19,698 nt of DNA from Isohypsibius dastychi (GCA_034696485.1 JAQIWT010000468.1:1-19698), one strand, 5' to 3'. Positions 8,215 through 16,460 are shown, counted from the first letter of the stretch. The notes: generated from the sequence alone by a model not told the origin. Program-made: numbers and translations.

Positions 8215-8908
8215 TCTGATGAGAAAAGTTCAGCTGAATCACGCTGGTACTGAAGAACCGCCTGAGATTAGGTTAGTATTCGATAACGACAAGCTCCTTG
8301 ACCAAAGAACCCATGGAGCTCCTGTTGCTAATGAAGTAGCAGCTATAGTCGTTGGGGACTTTTCAAAAGGAGAATTCCCGCAACATTCATTGGTTATACA
8401 TTCCAAGCAAACTGGACTCCAGACCATACCGGTTTTGAACGGTGATGCTGATCCAATATGCTATCCCCTGTTTTTCCCGACAGCCGACAAAGGATGGCAT
8501 CCCAACATGAAGCGCTTACGAGGTAGAAACATTTCGATGTTGGAGGTGAGTTGATGAGCCTAAGTTGCCAACATTGGGTTGAATAGTGTTTTGGCAGTTC
8601 TATGCGCATCGGATTGCTGATCGTCCCATTTTCAACCCTATCATCCATGGTGGACCCCTGTTCCAGCAGTGCCTGGTTGATGCGTACGTCAAAGTTGAAC
8701 AAACACGGTTGACGTACCAGAGGACCAACCAAAAAAGCTTCGGGCTGAAACATATCAGGGCTTAGCAGATTATTTAGCGAGATGTGCCACTCAAGAAAAC
8801 TGTGCACCTGGCCGAATGGTTGTTTTTGTATTCCATATCAAGTTGAAAAAGCTTTTGGAGGGAATTCTGAATGACCACATATTCCGGCGAGTTAAAGCCT
8901 ACGTTTAC
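8215..8908 (+). pseudogene. Helitron protein, second part of the N-terminal domain (with intron 1)
   Basis: Exonic sequence at 8215-8545 gives EIRLVFDNDKLLDQR, then PVANEVAAIVVGD and YPLFFPTADKGWH, all Helitron_like_N signatures. After a 52-nt intron it continues in phase with FYAHRIADRPIFN, PLFQQCLVDAYVKVEQTRL and YQRTNQK. A single base is missing from the A-run at 8731-8736; restoring the frame there gives RAETYQGLADYLA, as in relatives. Around 8818-8829 the text jumps from GRMVV directly to VFHIKLKKLLEGIL. The family normally has several dozen residues between these, including the F-T-x-T-x-N-P Rep motif 1, so a deletion has removed it. The segment ends KAYVY at a GTAAGT donor (8909). Confidence 0.8.
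8546..8597 (+). other. Intron 1 of the Helitron gene (52 nt)
   Basis: It starts GTGAGT and ends TTTTGGCAG. Removing it joins ISMLE to FYAHRI in phase 0, as expected for the conserved (T/S)M-x-x-FYAYRL block. Read through, the frame hits a stop 3 codons in. Confidence 0.8.
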
Positions 8909-9361
8909 GTAAGTGTGCGGAAAGTTTACATGATTTTCATTCCTTCGCTGTCCTAAGTCAGTGCTCTTTCATATTTGGATTTATTACCCGTACATTCGTG
9001 TGTACAGAAGGATATTGACACCTCAGTACATGTATACAGAAGGATATCAATCCATCAGTACATGTGGACAGAGTGACGATCATCCCTCTGTAGACACGAA
9101 CGTGCGGGTGCTGTATCACATGTCTCTGAGAACCTAGTAGTTATATGGATTGAGTCGTTGATTGTTGACTGTTTGTTACTTCAGTAGTGTACACCGCGTG
9201 AAAACCCTCAGAGTACCCGCTGGGTTGTGTGTACAGAAGGATTGATGTCCTTCAGTACATGTGTACAGACGGATTGAAATCTCTCAGTACAAACGAGTGC
9301 GCGGGTACTTTGTTGCATTTATTTTGCGGACAATCATTCGAATATAGATTTCTTTCTGCAG
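8909..9361 (+). other. Intron 2 of the Helitron gene (453 nt) carrying palindrome repeats
   Basis: Donor GTAAGT at 8909, acceptor TTTCTTTCTGCAG ending at 9361. Removing it joins KAYVY to VIEFQKMGLPHVHM, the most conserved block of Helitron Rep. The intron body contains degenerate copies of the CAGTACATGTGTACAG palindrome at about 9023, 9055 and 9252, the same repeats that fill elements 2 and 3. Confidence 0.8.
9008..9290 (+). repeat. Palindrome array in intron 2
   Basis: Units of the form CCTCAGTACATGTRTACAGAAGG, spaced about 30 nt, lie at 9008-9110 and 9229-9290. Each can fold on itself. The copies are more diverged than those in element 3. Confidence 0.65.
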
Positions 9362-10725
9362 GTTATCGAGTTCCAGAAAATGGGTCTACCGCATGTCCAT
9401 ATGCTGCTGATTCTGGAGTCAGATGATAAAATTACCAGCGTCGAAGCCATTGATCAGCTGATCAACTGTGAGATTCAGGATGAAGCCACCCGATAGGAGC
9501 TCTATGATATCGTCAAAGCTCAAATGGTTCATGGCTCATGCGGCGCATTCAATCCTGATGCACCCTGTATGGATGAGAACCACGAATGCACGAAAACATA
9601 TCCAAAGGATTTCCAGCAAGTGACCGTACCCAATGATGATGGTTATCCTAGATACAAGCGACGAAATGACGGCAAATCCATGACTGTTGGACGTCATGTG
9701 GTTGATAACCGTTGGATCGTTCCCCACAGCCCATACCTCTCTCTGAGGTACAAGGCCCATATCAACGTGGAGTTGTGCATGAGCCCTAAAAGCATCAAGT
9801 ACCTGTAAAAATACATCTTCAAAGCGTACGACTGTGCACGACTGAAGGTGCAATCCAACGACTGTAACGCTACAAAAAGACTGGATCATGACGAAATTGC
9901 CACATTTCTTGACAGCCGCTACATCAGCGCTCCGGAAGCTTACTGGCGTGTCAGTCAGTATGAAATGCATGATAAATCGCACACTGTCTCCCGCTTACCA
10001 GTGCATTTGCCGAACGAATAATCGATCGTGTTCACAGAGGGAGAGGAAGCCACAGCCATGGAGTTAGCCAGTGGGAAAGACACGATGTTGACCGCCTGGT
10101 TCTAGCGGAATTTAGATGACCCTGATGCCAGGAATCTTCTGTACCAGCAGGTGCCAGAGCGCTATACATTTGACTCCGAGGAGCGGCAGTGGAATCGTCG
10201 TGTACGTTCAACTGGCGACAAAGTGATTGGAAGAATGTACACGGCAAACCCCAGAGATTTCGAACGCTTCTGTCTGAGACTTCTGCAGCTTCATACACCG
10301 GGTGCAACCAGTTGAGGCGATCTAAAGACTGTGGATGGTGCGATCCGTGCAAGTTTTTGTGATGCTGTCAGGGCCCGTGAATTACTGGAGGATGATGGTG
10401 AATGGAGAAAGTGTATGGGTGAGGCAGTTCACTTAGCATGCCTCACGCTATTCGTCAACTTTTCGCAACAATCATCGTCTTTGGTAATCCACTCAGTCCA
10501 TTAGATCTGGGAATTCCACCAGCCAATGATGGAAGACTTTTTGTTCCGACCTTCCTTACCAGTGGCCGAATGCATGCTGTATGAGGATGTCGAAAGGAAT
10601 CTGTTGTCGTTTGGTATGTCTTCGGCTCGCTTTGTTCCAGTCAGACCCCCTCCACCACCAGAAGTGGATACCACTCAATCCACCACAACTGTTCATCGCA
10701 ACGTCGAAGCAGAACTGGAACAACG
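9362..10725 (+). pseudogene. Helitron Rep (HUH nuclease) region and linker
   Basis: The whole segment is readable in one frame with six stops (TAG 9494, TAA 9806, TAA 10019, TAG 10103, TGA 10313, TAG 10502). Order of blocks: VIEFQKMGLPHVHMLLI, in which H-V-H (9392-9400) is the metal-binding HUH motif; RYKAHINVELCMSPKSIKYL; KYIFKAYD; RYISAPEAYWRVSQYEMHD; SRLPVHLPNE; LTAWF; IGRMYTANPRDFERFCLRLL; LHTPGATS; LKTVDGAIRASF; ARELLEDDGEW. In Helitrons this enzyme nicks DNA and starts rolling-circle transposition with paired catalytic tyrosines (Y-x-x-x-Y). Here the pair is Y (9800-9802) and Y (9812-9814), and the TAA at 9806-9808 lies between them. The linker at 10560-10725 holds a short proline run (RPPPPPE). 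A frame change at about 10727 leads into the helicase. Confidence 0.85.
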
Positions 10726-12116
10726 ATGTACAATCAGCTCCATACCGACCAGAGAGCAATTGCAGACGTCGTAATCAATGCTGCTGCTACAGGGGAGGGA
10801 ACAGACCATTGTATATTCATCGACGGCCCTGGAGGCACTGGTAAAACCTTCACCTACACCACCCTGATCCATGTACTCCAAGGCAAGGGGTTGAATGTAC
10901 TCAGTGTGGCATGGACCGGGATCGCCTCCAACCTTCTGCCCAATGGACTCCCGGTGCACACTGCTTCAAGCTCCCCCTCAACCTCCACGAAATCTCCACT
11001 CTGAATATCAAACCATTCAGCAAAGATGGCGAACGCCTCCGTAAAGCCCATGTCATCATCTGGGATGAGGCACCAATGGCCTCTCGCTTATCTTTAGAGG
11101 TGATCGACATGGGCTTGCGTGATCTCATGCGAAACACCACACCTTTTGAAGGGAAAAGCGATGATTCTCGGGGGCGATTTCCGCCAAGTGTTGCCGGTTA
11201 TTCCGAGGGGTTCCATGGCACCTGAAATCAGAGCGTGCATCAAAATGTCACCCCTGTGGCAGTGTTTTTAGATCCACAAGCTGACTCAGAACCTTCGTCT
11301 TAATTCACAACAGGCCACATTTGCCAATTGGCTGTTGGATGTCGGAAACGGCACAATAATGGACGATGCGGGGCAGATTCGTTTTCCCCCTCAGTGCCTA
11401 CTCAAAGGGACAGAAGGCAAGTCTATAAGTCATTTGTAAAAACGTTGACTCAGTGTGACTGATGTTCTGGATGCTGCAGAGACGCTGATTACGCACGCTT
11501 TCGGAGAAACAATCAACTTGGAGTCTCTCGAAGATCTATCGTCGAATGTGATATTGTGCTCCACCAACGAGCAGGCGTACTTTATCAACGATAAAGTCGT
11601 GAGTCGAATGCCTCGTGATTTAAAGATCTACAACAGCATAGACTCAATTATTTGTGAAGATGGTGAGGATCCAACAGAATATCCGGAGGAATTCCTGTAT
11701 ACACTCACACCGAGTGGTCTACCTCCACATAGTCTGAAGCTGAAAACTGGCACAATTGTCTTACTGCTTCGAAACCTCGATACCAAAGAGGACTTTCCAA
11801 CAGAACAAGGATGATTGTACGCCGGATGTTCGACCACCTCCTCGAGTGTGAAGTGATCAGCAGTCATGCCAGGGGCAAAAGAGTGCTCATCCCCCGCCTT
11901 AAACTGGAACCCAACGGATCGTTCTTACCATTCAAGTTCTACCGTCATCAATTCCCTGTGCGCCTTGCATTCGCCATGACGATTAACAAGAGCCAAGGTC
12001 AGACTTTCAATAAAGTCGGCGGGTACCTTGTGGATCCTGTGTTCAGTCATGGCCAGTTGTATGTGCTCTGTTCGCGGGTTCGAGAGATGGATAATCTTAA
12101 AATACTTTTTTCATAA
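10726..12116 (+). pseudogene. Helitron Pif1-like helicase region
   Basis: An SF1B helicase that unwinds DNA during rolling-circle transposition. Motifs in order: TDQRAIADVV (Q-like motif); FIDGPGGTGKTFTY (Walker A, 10816-10857); VLSVAWTGIASNLLPNG (Ia); FKLPLNL; HVIIWDEAPM (Walker B, about 11049-11075); MILGGDFRQVLPVIPRGS (motif III); LTQNLRLN; YPEEFLYTL, GLPPHSLKLKTGTIVLLLRN; then RVLIPRL-like VLIPRLKLEP, RHQFPVRLAFAMTINKSQGQ (motif V region) and FSHGQLYVLCSRV (motif VI), with TAA at 12114-12116. Lesions: frameshifts near 10969, 11155 and 11790, and stops at about 11269 (TAG) and 11437 (TAA) with TGA 11446. After the 11790 shift the text LSNRTRMIVRRM matches the family's LCNGTRLIV block. The C-terminus is complete; no extra domain (OTU, endonuclease) follows. 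Confidence 0.9.
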
Positions 12117-12162
12117 CCTGAGGATAAATCTACCAAAAATATCGTTTATTCTGAAGTTCTGC

Positions 12163-12168
12163 AATAAA
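12163..12168 (+). terminator. Poly(A) signal AATAAA of the Helitron gene
   Basis: AATAAA lies 47 nt after the helicase stop codon, on the same strand. Use as a processing signal is inferred from position. Confidence 0.5.
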
Positions 12169-12311
12169 GATTAACATGGAAGATATTTCTGTTGATCGAA
12201 ACAAGAAAATTCATCAGTACGAACAATGTAACAATTTCAAATTGCTGTGTGCGACGCCTGCAGTTTCCGAAGGGTACCCCCACAGCCGTGTATACCGACA
12301 GATATAAATCC

Positions 12312-12334
12312 CTCAGTACATTTGTACAGAGGGA
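12312..12334 (+). repeat. Single palindrome unit in the Helitron 3' region
   Basis: One unit of the CCTCAGTACA...TGTACAGAGG palindrome, about 70 bp before the 3' terminus. Confidence 0.7.
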
Positions 12335-12378
12335 CGAAAATCCCTGATCAATGTCCAACCATATCAAGGGGAAGGTTT

Positions 12379-12407
12379 CCCGCCGCGTAGAGGCGCGCGC
12401 AGGCTAG
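12379..12407 (+). other. 3' terminus of Helitron element 1
   Basis: A short stem (CGCC / GGCG, imperfectly extended) with a 7-nt GCGTAGA loop is followed by GCGCAGG and CTAG. A subterminal hairpin about 10 nt before CTRR is the Helitron termination signal. The same loop and flanks occur at 13043-13071 and 13698-13726. Confidence 0.8.
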
Positions 12408-12689
12408 TCGGTCTCTATAACTCGGGTTCACGTGTCTGAGGCAACCGCGCCCCTCTTTTTGATTGGTTCATTTCAAATCTTATTCGAATACCGATTGGTC
12501 GTTCTCAAAGATTCGTAATCTGGTTGGTCCAGAATGGCAAACCCGGATCACTGTGCAAAATTAAATGGTGGGTTCGCTCTACGTTTCGGTCTTCGACGTT
12601 AAAATCCCAAAACTGCCAAGAACTGCTCAAAATTTTGGCAAGAACCCGTGGAACCCCGCCCGAGAACTCATGTACCGAGTTATCTTCAT

Positions 12690-12853
12690 CCCTCAGTACA
12701 CTTGTACAGAGGGAATTCTATCCCTCAGTACAGATGTACATAAGGATCTCTATCCCTCAGTGCACATGCACAGAGAGATTTCTTAACCTCAGTAAACAAG
12801 TACAGAGGGTTTACGGTGGGATATTTACCCCTCAGTACACCAAAAAAGAGGGA
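12690..12853 (+). repeat. Palindrome array in element 2
   Basis: Five units start near 12690, 12721, 12752, 12785 and 12829, roughly 31-44 nt apart. The typical core is CTCAGTACACTTGTACAGAG; several carry substitutions, including one with paired changes (GTGCAC...) that keep the two arms complementary. Confidence 0.8.
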
Positions 12854-12855
12854 TT

Positions 12856-12932
12856 CCGCCAATATTATAAATACACCTCTCATAGGCTTAACGTGCTTCT
12901 TTATACGAGGGGTGTATTTATAATATTGGCGG
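12856..12932. repeat. 26-bp inverted repeat with 25-nt loop in element 2
   Basis: The left arm 12856-12881 starts CCGCCAATATTATAAATACA; the right arm 12907-12932 ends TTTATAATATTGGCGG. 25 of 26 positions pair. It interrupts the palindrome array and could be a tiny separate insertion or a structural part of the element. Confidence 0.85.
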
Positions 12933-13071
12933 AGACGTACAAACGAACAAGCGGGTGTTGTATGGTGTGTCAATTCGGGCAAATCCAAGCCCAGCCACGC
13001 TTTGCCTGGCAACGCAAAGCACACCCAAGCAGAATGGTGTAACGCGCCGCGTAGAGGCGCGCGCTGGCTCG

Positions 13072-13726
13072 TCGGTCTCTATTACTCGGTTCGACGTGTC
13101 AGTCCGCACCCCGCCTCCAGTTTCCATTGGTCCGTTTCGAATTTCAAAACACTCATGATTGGTTGATTTTTGAGATTCGAAATCTGATTGGTCGGGAATG
13201 ACGAACCCGGATAACTGTTTAAAAAATAATGATAAGTTCGCTCTGCGACTCGGCCAGCGACTTTAACCTCCAAAAACCGTCAGGAACTACCCATCATTTC
13301 GGCGAAAACCCGCAAAATTCGACCCAAAAACTAATATACAATGTACTGAGGGATTTTTGCCCCTCAGTACACATGTACAGAGGGTTTTTTATCCCTCAGT
13401 ACACATGTACAGAGGGGTTTTTATCCCTCAGTACATATGTACAGAAGGAATTCCATCCTATATGTGCTAGGGATTAAGGGGGGCTACCCGGCACCCCCAT
13501 GCCAGGCTCAGCTATGCCAAACCAAGCTGAGTTCGACGCAGCCAAGCCAGACCTGGCCTAATTTGATCAATCCAAGCCCGGCACTGAATAGCTGAGCTAA
13601 TTCCAACCGGGTCTAGCCACTCTAAGGCAGGCGTAGCCAAGGCACTTGCAACTCAGAATGGTGCAAAACTAAATGACAGTCAGATTTCAGAGGCTTCCGC
13701 GCCGCGTAGAAGCGCGCGCTGGCTCG
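13072..13726 (+). mobile_element. Helitron element 3, non-autonomous, 655 bp
   Basis: It starts TCGGTCTCTATTACTCGG directly after CTCG of element 2 and ends with the same hairpin family and CTCG (13723-13726), followed by T. Inverted CCAAT boxes lie at 13126, 13158 and 13187 and an ATG at 13198: offsets 54, 86, 115 and 126, identical to element 1. The middle holds a palindrome array. The 3' third is a degenerate tract rich in GCCAAGCC/CAGCC-type short repeats (about 13495-13640). No coding capacity. Confidence 0.85.
13341..13452 (+). repeat. Palindrome array in element 3
   Basis: Three near-identical units (cores CTCAGTACACATGTACAGAG) start at about 13361, 13392 and 13425, with T-rich linkers and a half unit at 13341. 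These are the best preserved copies in the window. Each forms a stem with an A-A mismatch around the ACA/TGT centre. Confidence 0.85.
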
Positions 13727-13783
13727 TGCTTTATTAAAATACTTAGAGCCAGTCCGGAAATCACAACCATAGCGTGTAGGTTA

Positions 13784-14973
13784 ATCTGTGTTCATACTTC
13801 CATTTCAGAGGGTGTGAAATGCTGAAATGCATTTCACGCCAAAAATTTGATCTCAATGAAATGAGGCTGAAATGTGCATTTCAGTGAAATGCTTGAAACG
13901 TTTCATCCAAAATCATTTCAGTGAAATGTTTCGCTGAAATGAAATTCCAGACGGACTATGAACACTCATGAAGTATTTCATTACAATACTGTATTGCTTT
14001 TTTGAGCAGAGTTTTCTTGTTGTGGGTGAATTATAATGAGCAACTAATCGATTGAGCGTGACCGGCAAATTTCTGACATATTGACTGTGCTGACGGTTTA
14101 AAGAGTTATAAATATTTTGGTGACAAATAACGCGATCTTTGTTAAGCGACGTTGGCTCGCACTTTCTGAACTGCGGAAACTGATTTCAAATGGTAGCTTG
14201 ATTTATAAACGAAATTAAAAATTTATAATTCGGATGACCAGAAATCGAGATGTATAACTTCTAAAAAGAATAGAAAAAATGAGAAAAATGCAAATCTGGT
14301 TCGATATTATGTAAATTCAATTCAAGTTTATATAATCTGGTAAACCCGTGATAAAAATTTACCGATTAGGAAAGTGTTGAATTTTAAAACATGAACATAC
14401 ACGACTACTGGTTTTTCTACGAACTTTCCCTTATAAGATTAGATAATACGCGATCAAATCTCAGAAATGCAAAATCATAATATTCTTTATAATTTCTGAT
14501 TTTCATGCTATTGATTTGAAGACTGGCAAATCTCGTCTTCTATTTTATACGATTTTTTCGTCTCGACTACTCTGATCATTTTCGACAAGTCGTCGAAAGA
14601 TGATTTATAAAACCAGTGACATTAAACTTAATTTGGCACACAACCAGAATCAATTTTAAAGCGCGAAACCGATTCTTTAGATGTTTCGTTCTGGATTCGT
14701 AGCACTTGGAACTAGATGGTGGTCGTTTTCCTGTATGAAATGCGTGAAACGTTTCAACAAAATCAAAATTTTTTGATTCCATGAAATGGGTCTGAAACGT
14801 TTCAGTGATGACGTTTTGGTGAAACGTTTCACCCGATTTCAGTGTCGTTCATAGTTGCGTGAAACGTTTCAGTCACCATTTCACCTCCGAGTATGAACGA
14901 CTTTTGAATTGTTTTTCGCATTTCATCGTTTCACCGCATTTCAAAGCTCTAAAATGGAAGTATGAACCAGGCT
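13784..14973. mobile_element. Non-coding inverted-repeat element, PIF/Harbinger-like, 1190 bp
   Basis: The left end contains GTTCATACTTCCATTTCAGAG and the reverse complement of the right end GTTCATACTTCCATTTTAGAG. The outermost 6 nt match only partly (ATCTGT and AGCCTG). TTA lies directly outside both ends (13781-13783 and 14974-14976), fitting the 3-bp TWA duplication of PIF/Harbinger elements. Both subterminal regions are full of GAAATG/CATTTC repeats. There is no transposase ORF; the AT-rich interior (about 13980-14730) holds nothing recognisable. The superfamily is inferred from the flanks. Confidence 0.7.
13894..14871. repeat. Five copies of the perfect palindrome TGAAACGTTTCA
   Basis: Copies at 13894-13905 (left end) and 14745-14756, 14793-14804, 14820-14831 and 14860-14871 (right end). 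Each is a perfect 12-bp palindrome set among related GAAATG...CATTTC motifs. They are plausible transposase binding sites. Confidence 0.85.
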
Positions 14974-14976
14974 TTA

Positions 14977-16460
14977 GGATGGAAGGTGCCGGATGGTAAG
15001 GGCGAATTTCCGAACAGACCTCCGCCGTCTTACCATCTGGGTAGCGCCCTTGCCATGGTATGGCATGGGACCTGCTTGCCTACGGTGGATACTCTCCACA
15101 TGATCCGTCGCCCACCGTACGGAAATCAAACGTACGATTCGCATTTTGATTGACACATCGACTTCGCGCGAAAAAAACTTTACAAGTTTTATTTGTTGTT
15201 TTGCTATTCCTCTATTCTTGGTGGGAATAACTGCCAGCCATTTCATCATCATGGACGAAAATCAGGCTGAGTCAACTGCTTCAGTAAACCGAAATGGCAA
15301 AACAAAACAAGCGACATCCAGCAATTTCCAAATATTTTATGGAACATGGAATTTTATGAGAGAATGATATGCGTTGATAACCCCGGACAGAAATGGTTTG
15401 AAGCAATACGATGCAGAAGATATTGGTATACTCCATGGTTCCAATCCTCGCAAAGATTCCCCTAGTCCAATAATTATCGGCAAACTTCCACTTCCATTTC
15501 CGGGCAGAATCCGCGTCATTCCACACAAACTCTCCAAATCAGGCCTGGTCGCAGATCGTCTACCAGTTTCTGAAATTCTGAAGCGGTTTTTCAAAAATAG
15601 TCTTTGAATATTCCATTTCGTCACCTGAATAAAATACTGTTGTAAAATACCAATGTAAATTCATCTGTTGGGCTGCTCTGGTAAGAAAACGAACTCATAA
15701 AAGTTTCCGAAGAGCGCTTGATAATAATTCCTGTTACCTGATTTTGAGATGTTTTCATCTGCAGCAACAACAAAATATCGTCCAATATAGTCGTAAACAA
15801 CCTCGGACCTCGGTCTTCCAAAACAAAGTTTGTCAATCACTTCATCAACATCGGAATCCGAGTCACTGAATTCCTTCAGGCCCAAACATCTGTCGTCCCA
15901 GGCTGAAATCAACTAGGCATGTTCAGTTTATGCACAACTCCACTACCTAAAAAAGATGATAAAAACCGACTGAAGCAGTAATATGAGAATCTGAGGAAGA
16001 ATTCCATGATCGGGAAATTTCGTCATCCAACCAATAAAGCTTCTAAATTAGAAACCTCTAATGCATTATTCTAATTATGCTCCCGTCTGAAAGAATAGGT
16101 AGGTACTGAGAAAGTTTCATCTGGTTTTCAAATATTTCCACCTGTTGATTCTATATGAATCCAGTACAAAGTCTGAAACCGAGTGATTTTCACGCCTTTT
16201 TAGCGTGAACCCGTAGGTATTTCATTATGCCTTGATACCTCTCCTGCCCATCAAGTTTCCAGGCATCTCAACTGATCTGAGTAAGTGTGTTGCTCTTTTC
16301 CTGATGCTTCTAAAGGGGGTAAGCTCAAACGCTACCTCAGCTGCTGTTCAAGTGCTGCTACAATCGGACATCTTTATCTGTTTTGGTTTTTTTAATTCTC
16401 AATTTCCCGATCAAGGGTGGCCCCAGATCGCTGCATAGGGATTGTTTGACACTCCTGATG
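14977..16460. other. Region without a recognised gene
   Basis: Plus-strand ORFs occur: an ATG at 15251 opens 38 codons starting MDENQAESTASVNRNGKTK, and 15374-15607 is open for 77 codons. I recognise neither. A possible minus-strand exon is listed separately. A small hairpin (TTCACGC / GCGTGAA) lies at 16189-16209. The part nearest 16460 probably includes the 5' UTR of the following retrotransposon, whose start cannot be placed. Confidence 0.45.
15661..15902 (-). CDS. Possible terminal exon(s) of an unrecognised minus-strand gene
   Basis: On the minus strand an acceptor-like TTGATTTCAG precedes 15902. The frame reads on through an acidic patch (EFSDSDSDVDEVIDKL) and YDYIGRYFVVAADEN to a stop at 15661-15663. 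Inside it, positions 15737-15678 have the form GTAACA...CTTACCAG and could be a 60-nt intron; both reading through and splicing keep the same frame and stop. There is no ATG at the left of the frame, as expected if upstream exons exist. No domain is recognised, and it could be a relic of a transposon gene or chance. Confidence 0.3.

Larger units (their letters stand above)
5693..12407 (+). mobile_element. Helitron element 1 (autonomous type, decayed, 6.7 kb)
   Basis: The 5' end is TC (TCAGTCC...) preceded by host A at 5692. The 3' end is a GC hairpin followed by CTAG at 12404-12407. Between them lie, in order, a promoter-like block, a 110-bp direct repeat, and coding segments for a zinc finger/Helitron_like_N region, a Rep domain with an HUH motif, and a Pif1-like helicase, then an AATAAA. 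This is the standard Helitron architecture on one strand. The 5' end was fixed by comparison with elements 2 and 3: three ATTGG boxes and an ATG lie at the same offsets (54, 86, 115 and 126) from TC in all three. The copy is dead: many stops and frameshifts, loss of a Rep segment, and a nested transposon. Confidence 0.9.
12408..13071 (+). mobile_element. Helitron element 2, non-autonomous, 664 bp
   Basis: It starts TCGGTCTCTATAACTCGG directly after CTAG of element 1 and ends with the hairpin CGCGCC-GCGTAGA-GGCGCG, then CGCTGG and CTCG (13068-13071). Its first 130 nt align without gaps to element 1. ATTGG-type boxes lie at 12462, 12494 and (as GTTGG) 12523, and an ATG at 12534. The body holds palindrome repeats and a long inverted repeat. 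Short ORFs are not recognisable. Confidence 0.85.

Noticed and set aside
9362-10725. Alternative genetic code, because one long frame has six stops and no frameshift
   Set aside because: TAA, TAG and TGA all occur, at positions where relatives have different residues (Y, Q/E, W and others), and nearby segments have frameshifts. Ordinary decay fits.
12524-13158. Overlapping ORFs of 60-170 codons in Helitron elements 2 and 3
   Set aside because: They run through palindrome repeats, the inverted repeat and the 3' terminal hairpin. Both strands and several frames are open, as expected in GC-biased repeats.
9008-13452. Palindrome arrays as a CRISPR array
   Set aside because: Linkers are not unique spacers of constant length, units are imperfect, no cas-like genes occur, and the context is a eukaryotic transposon.
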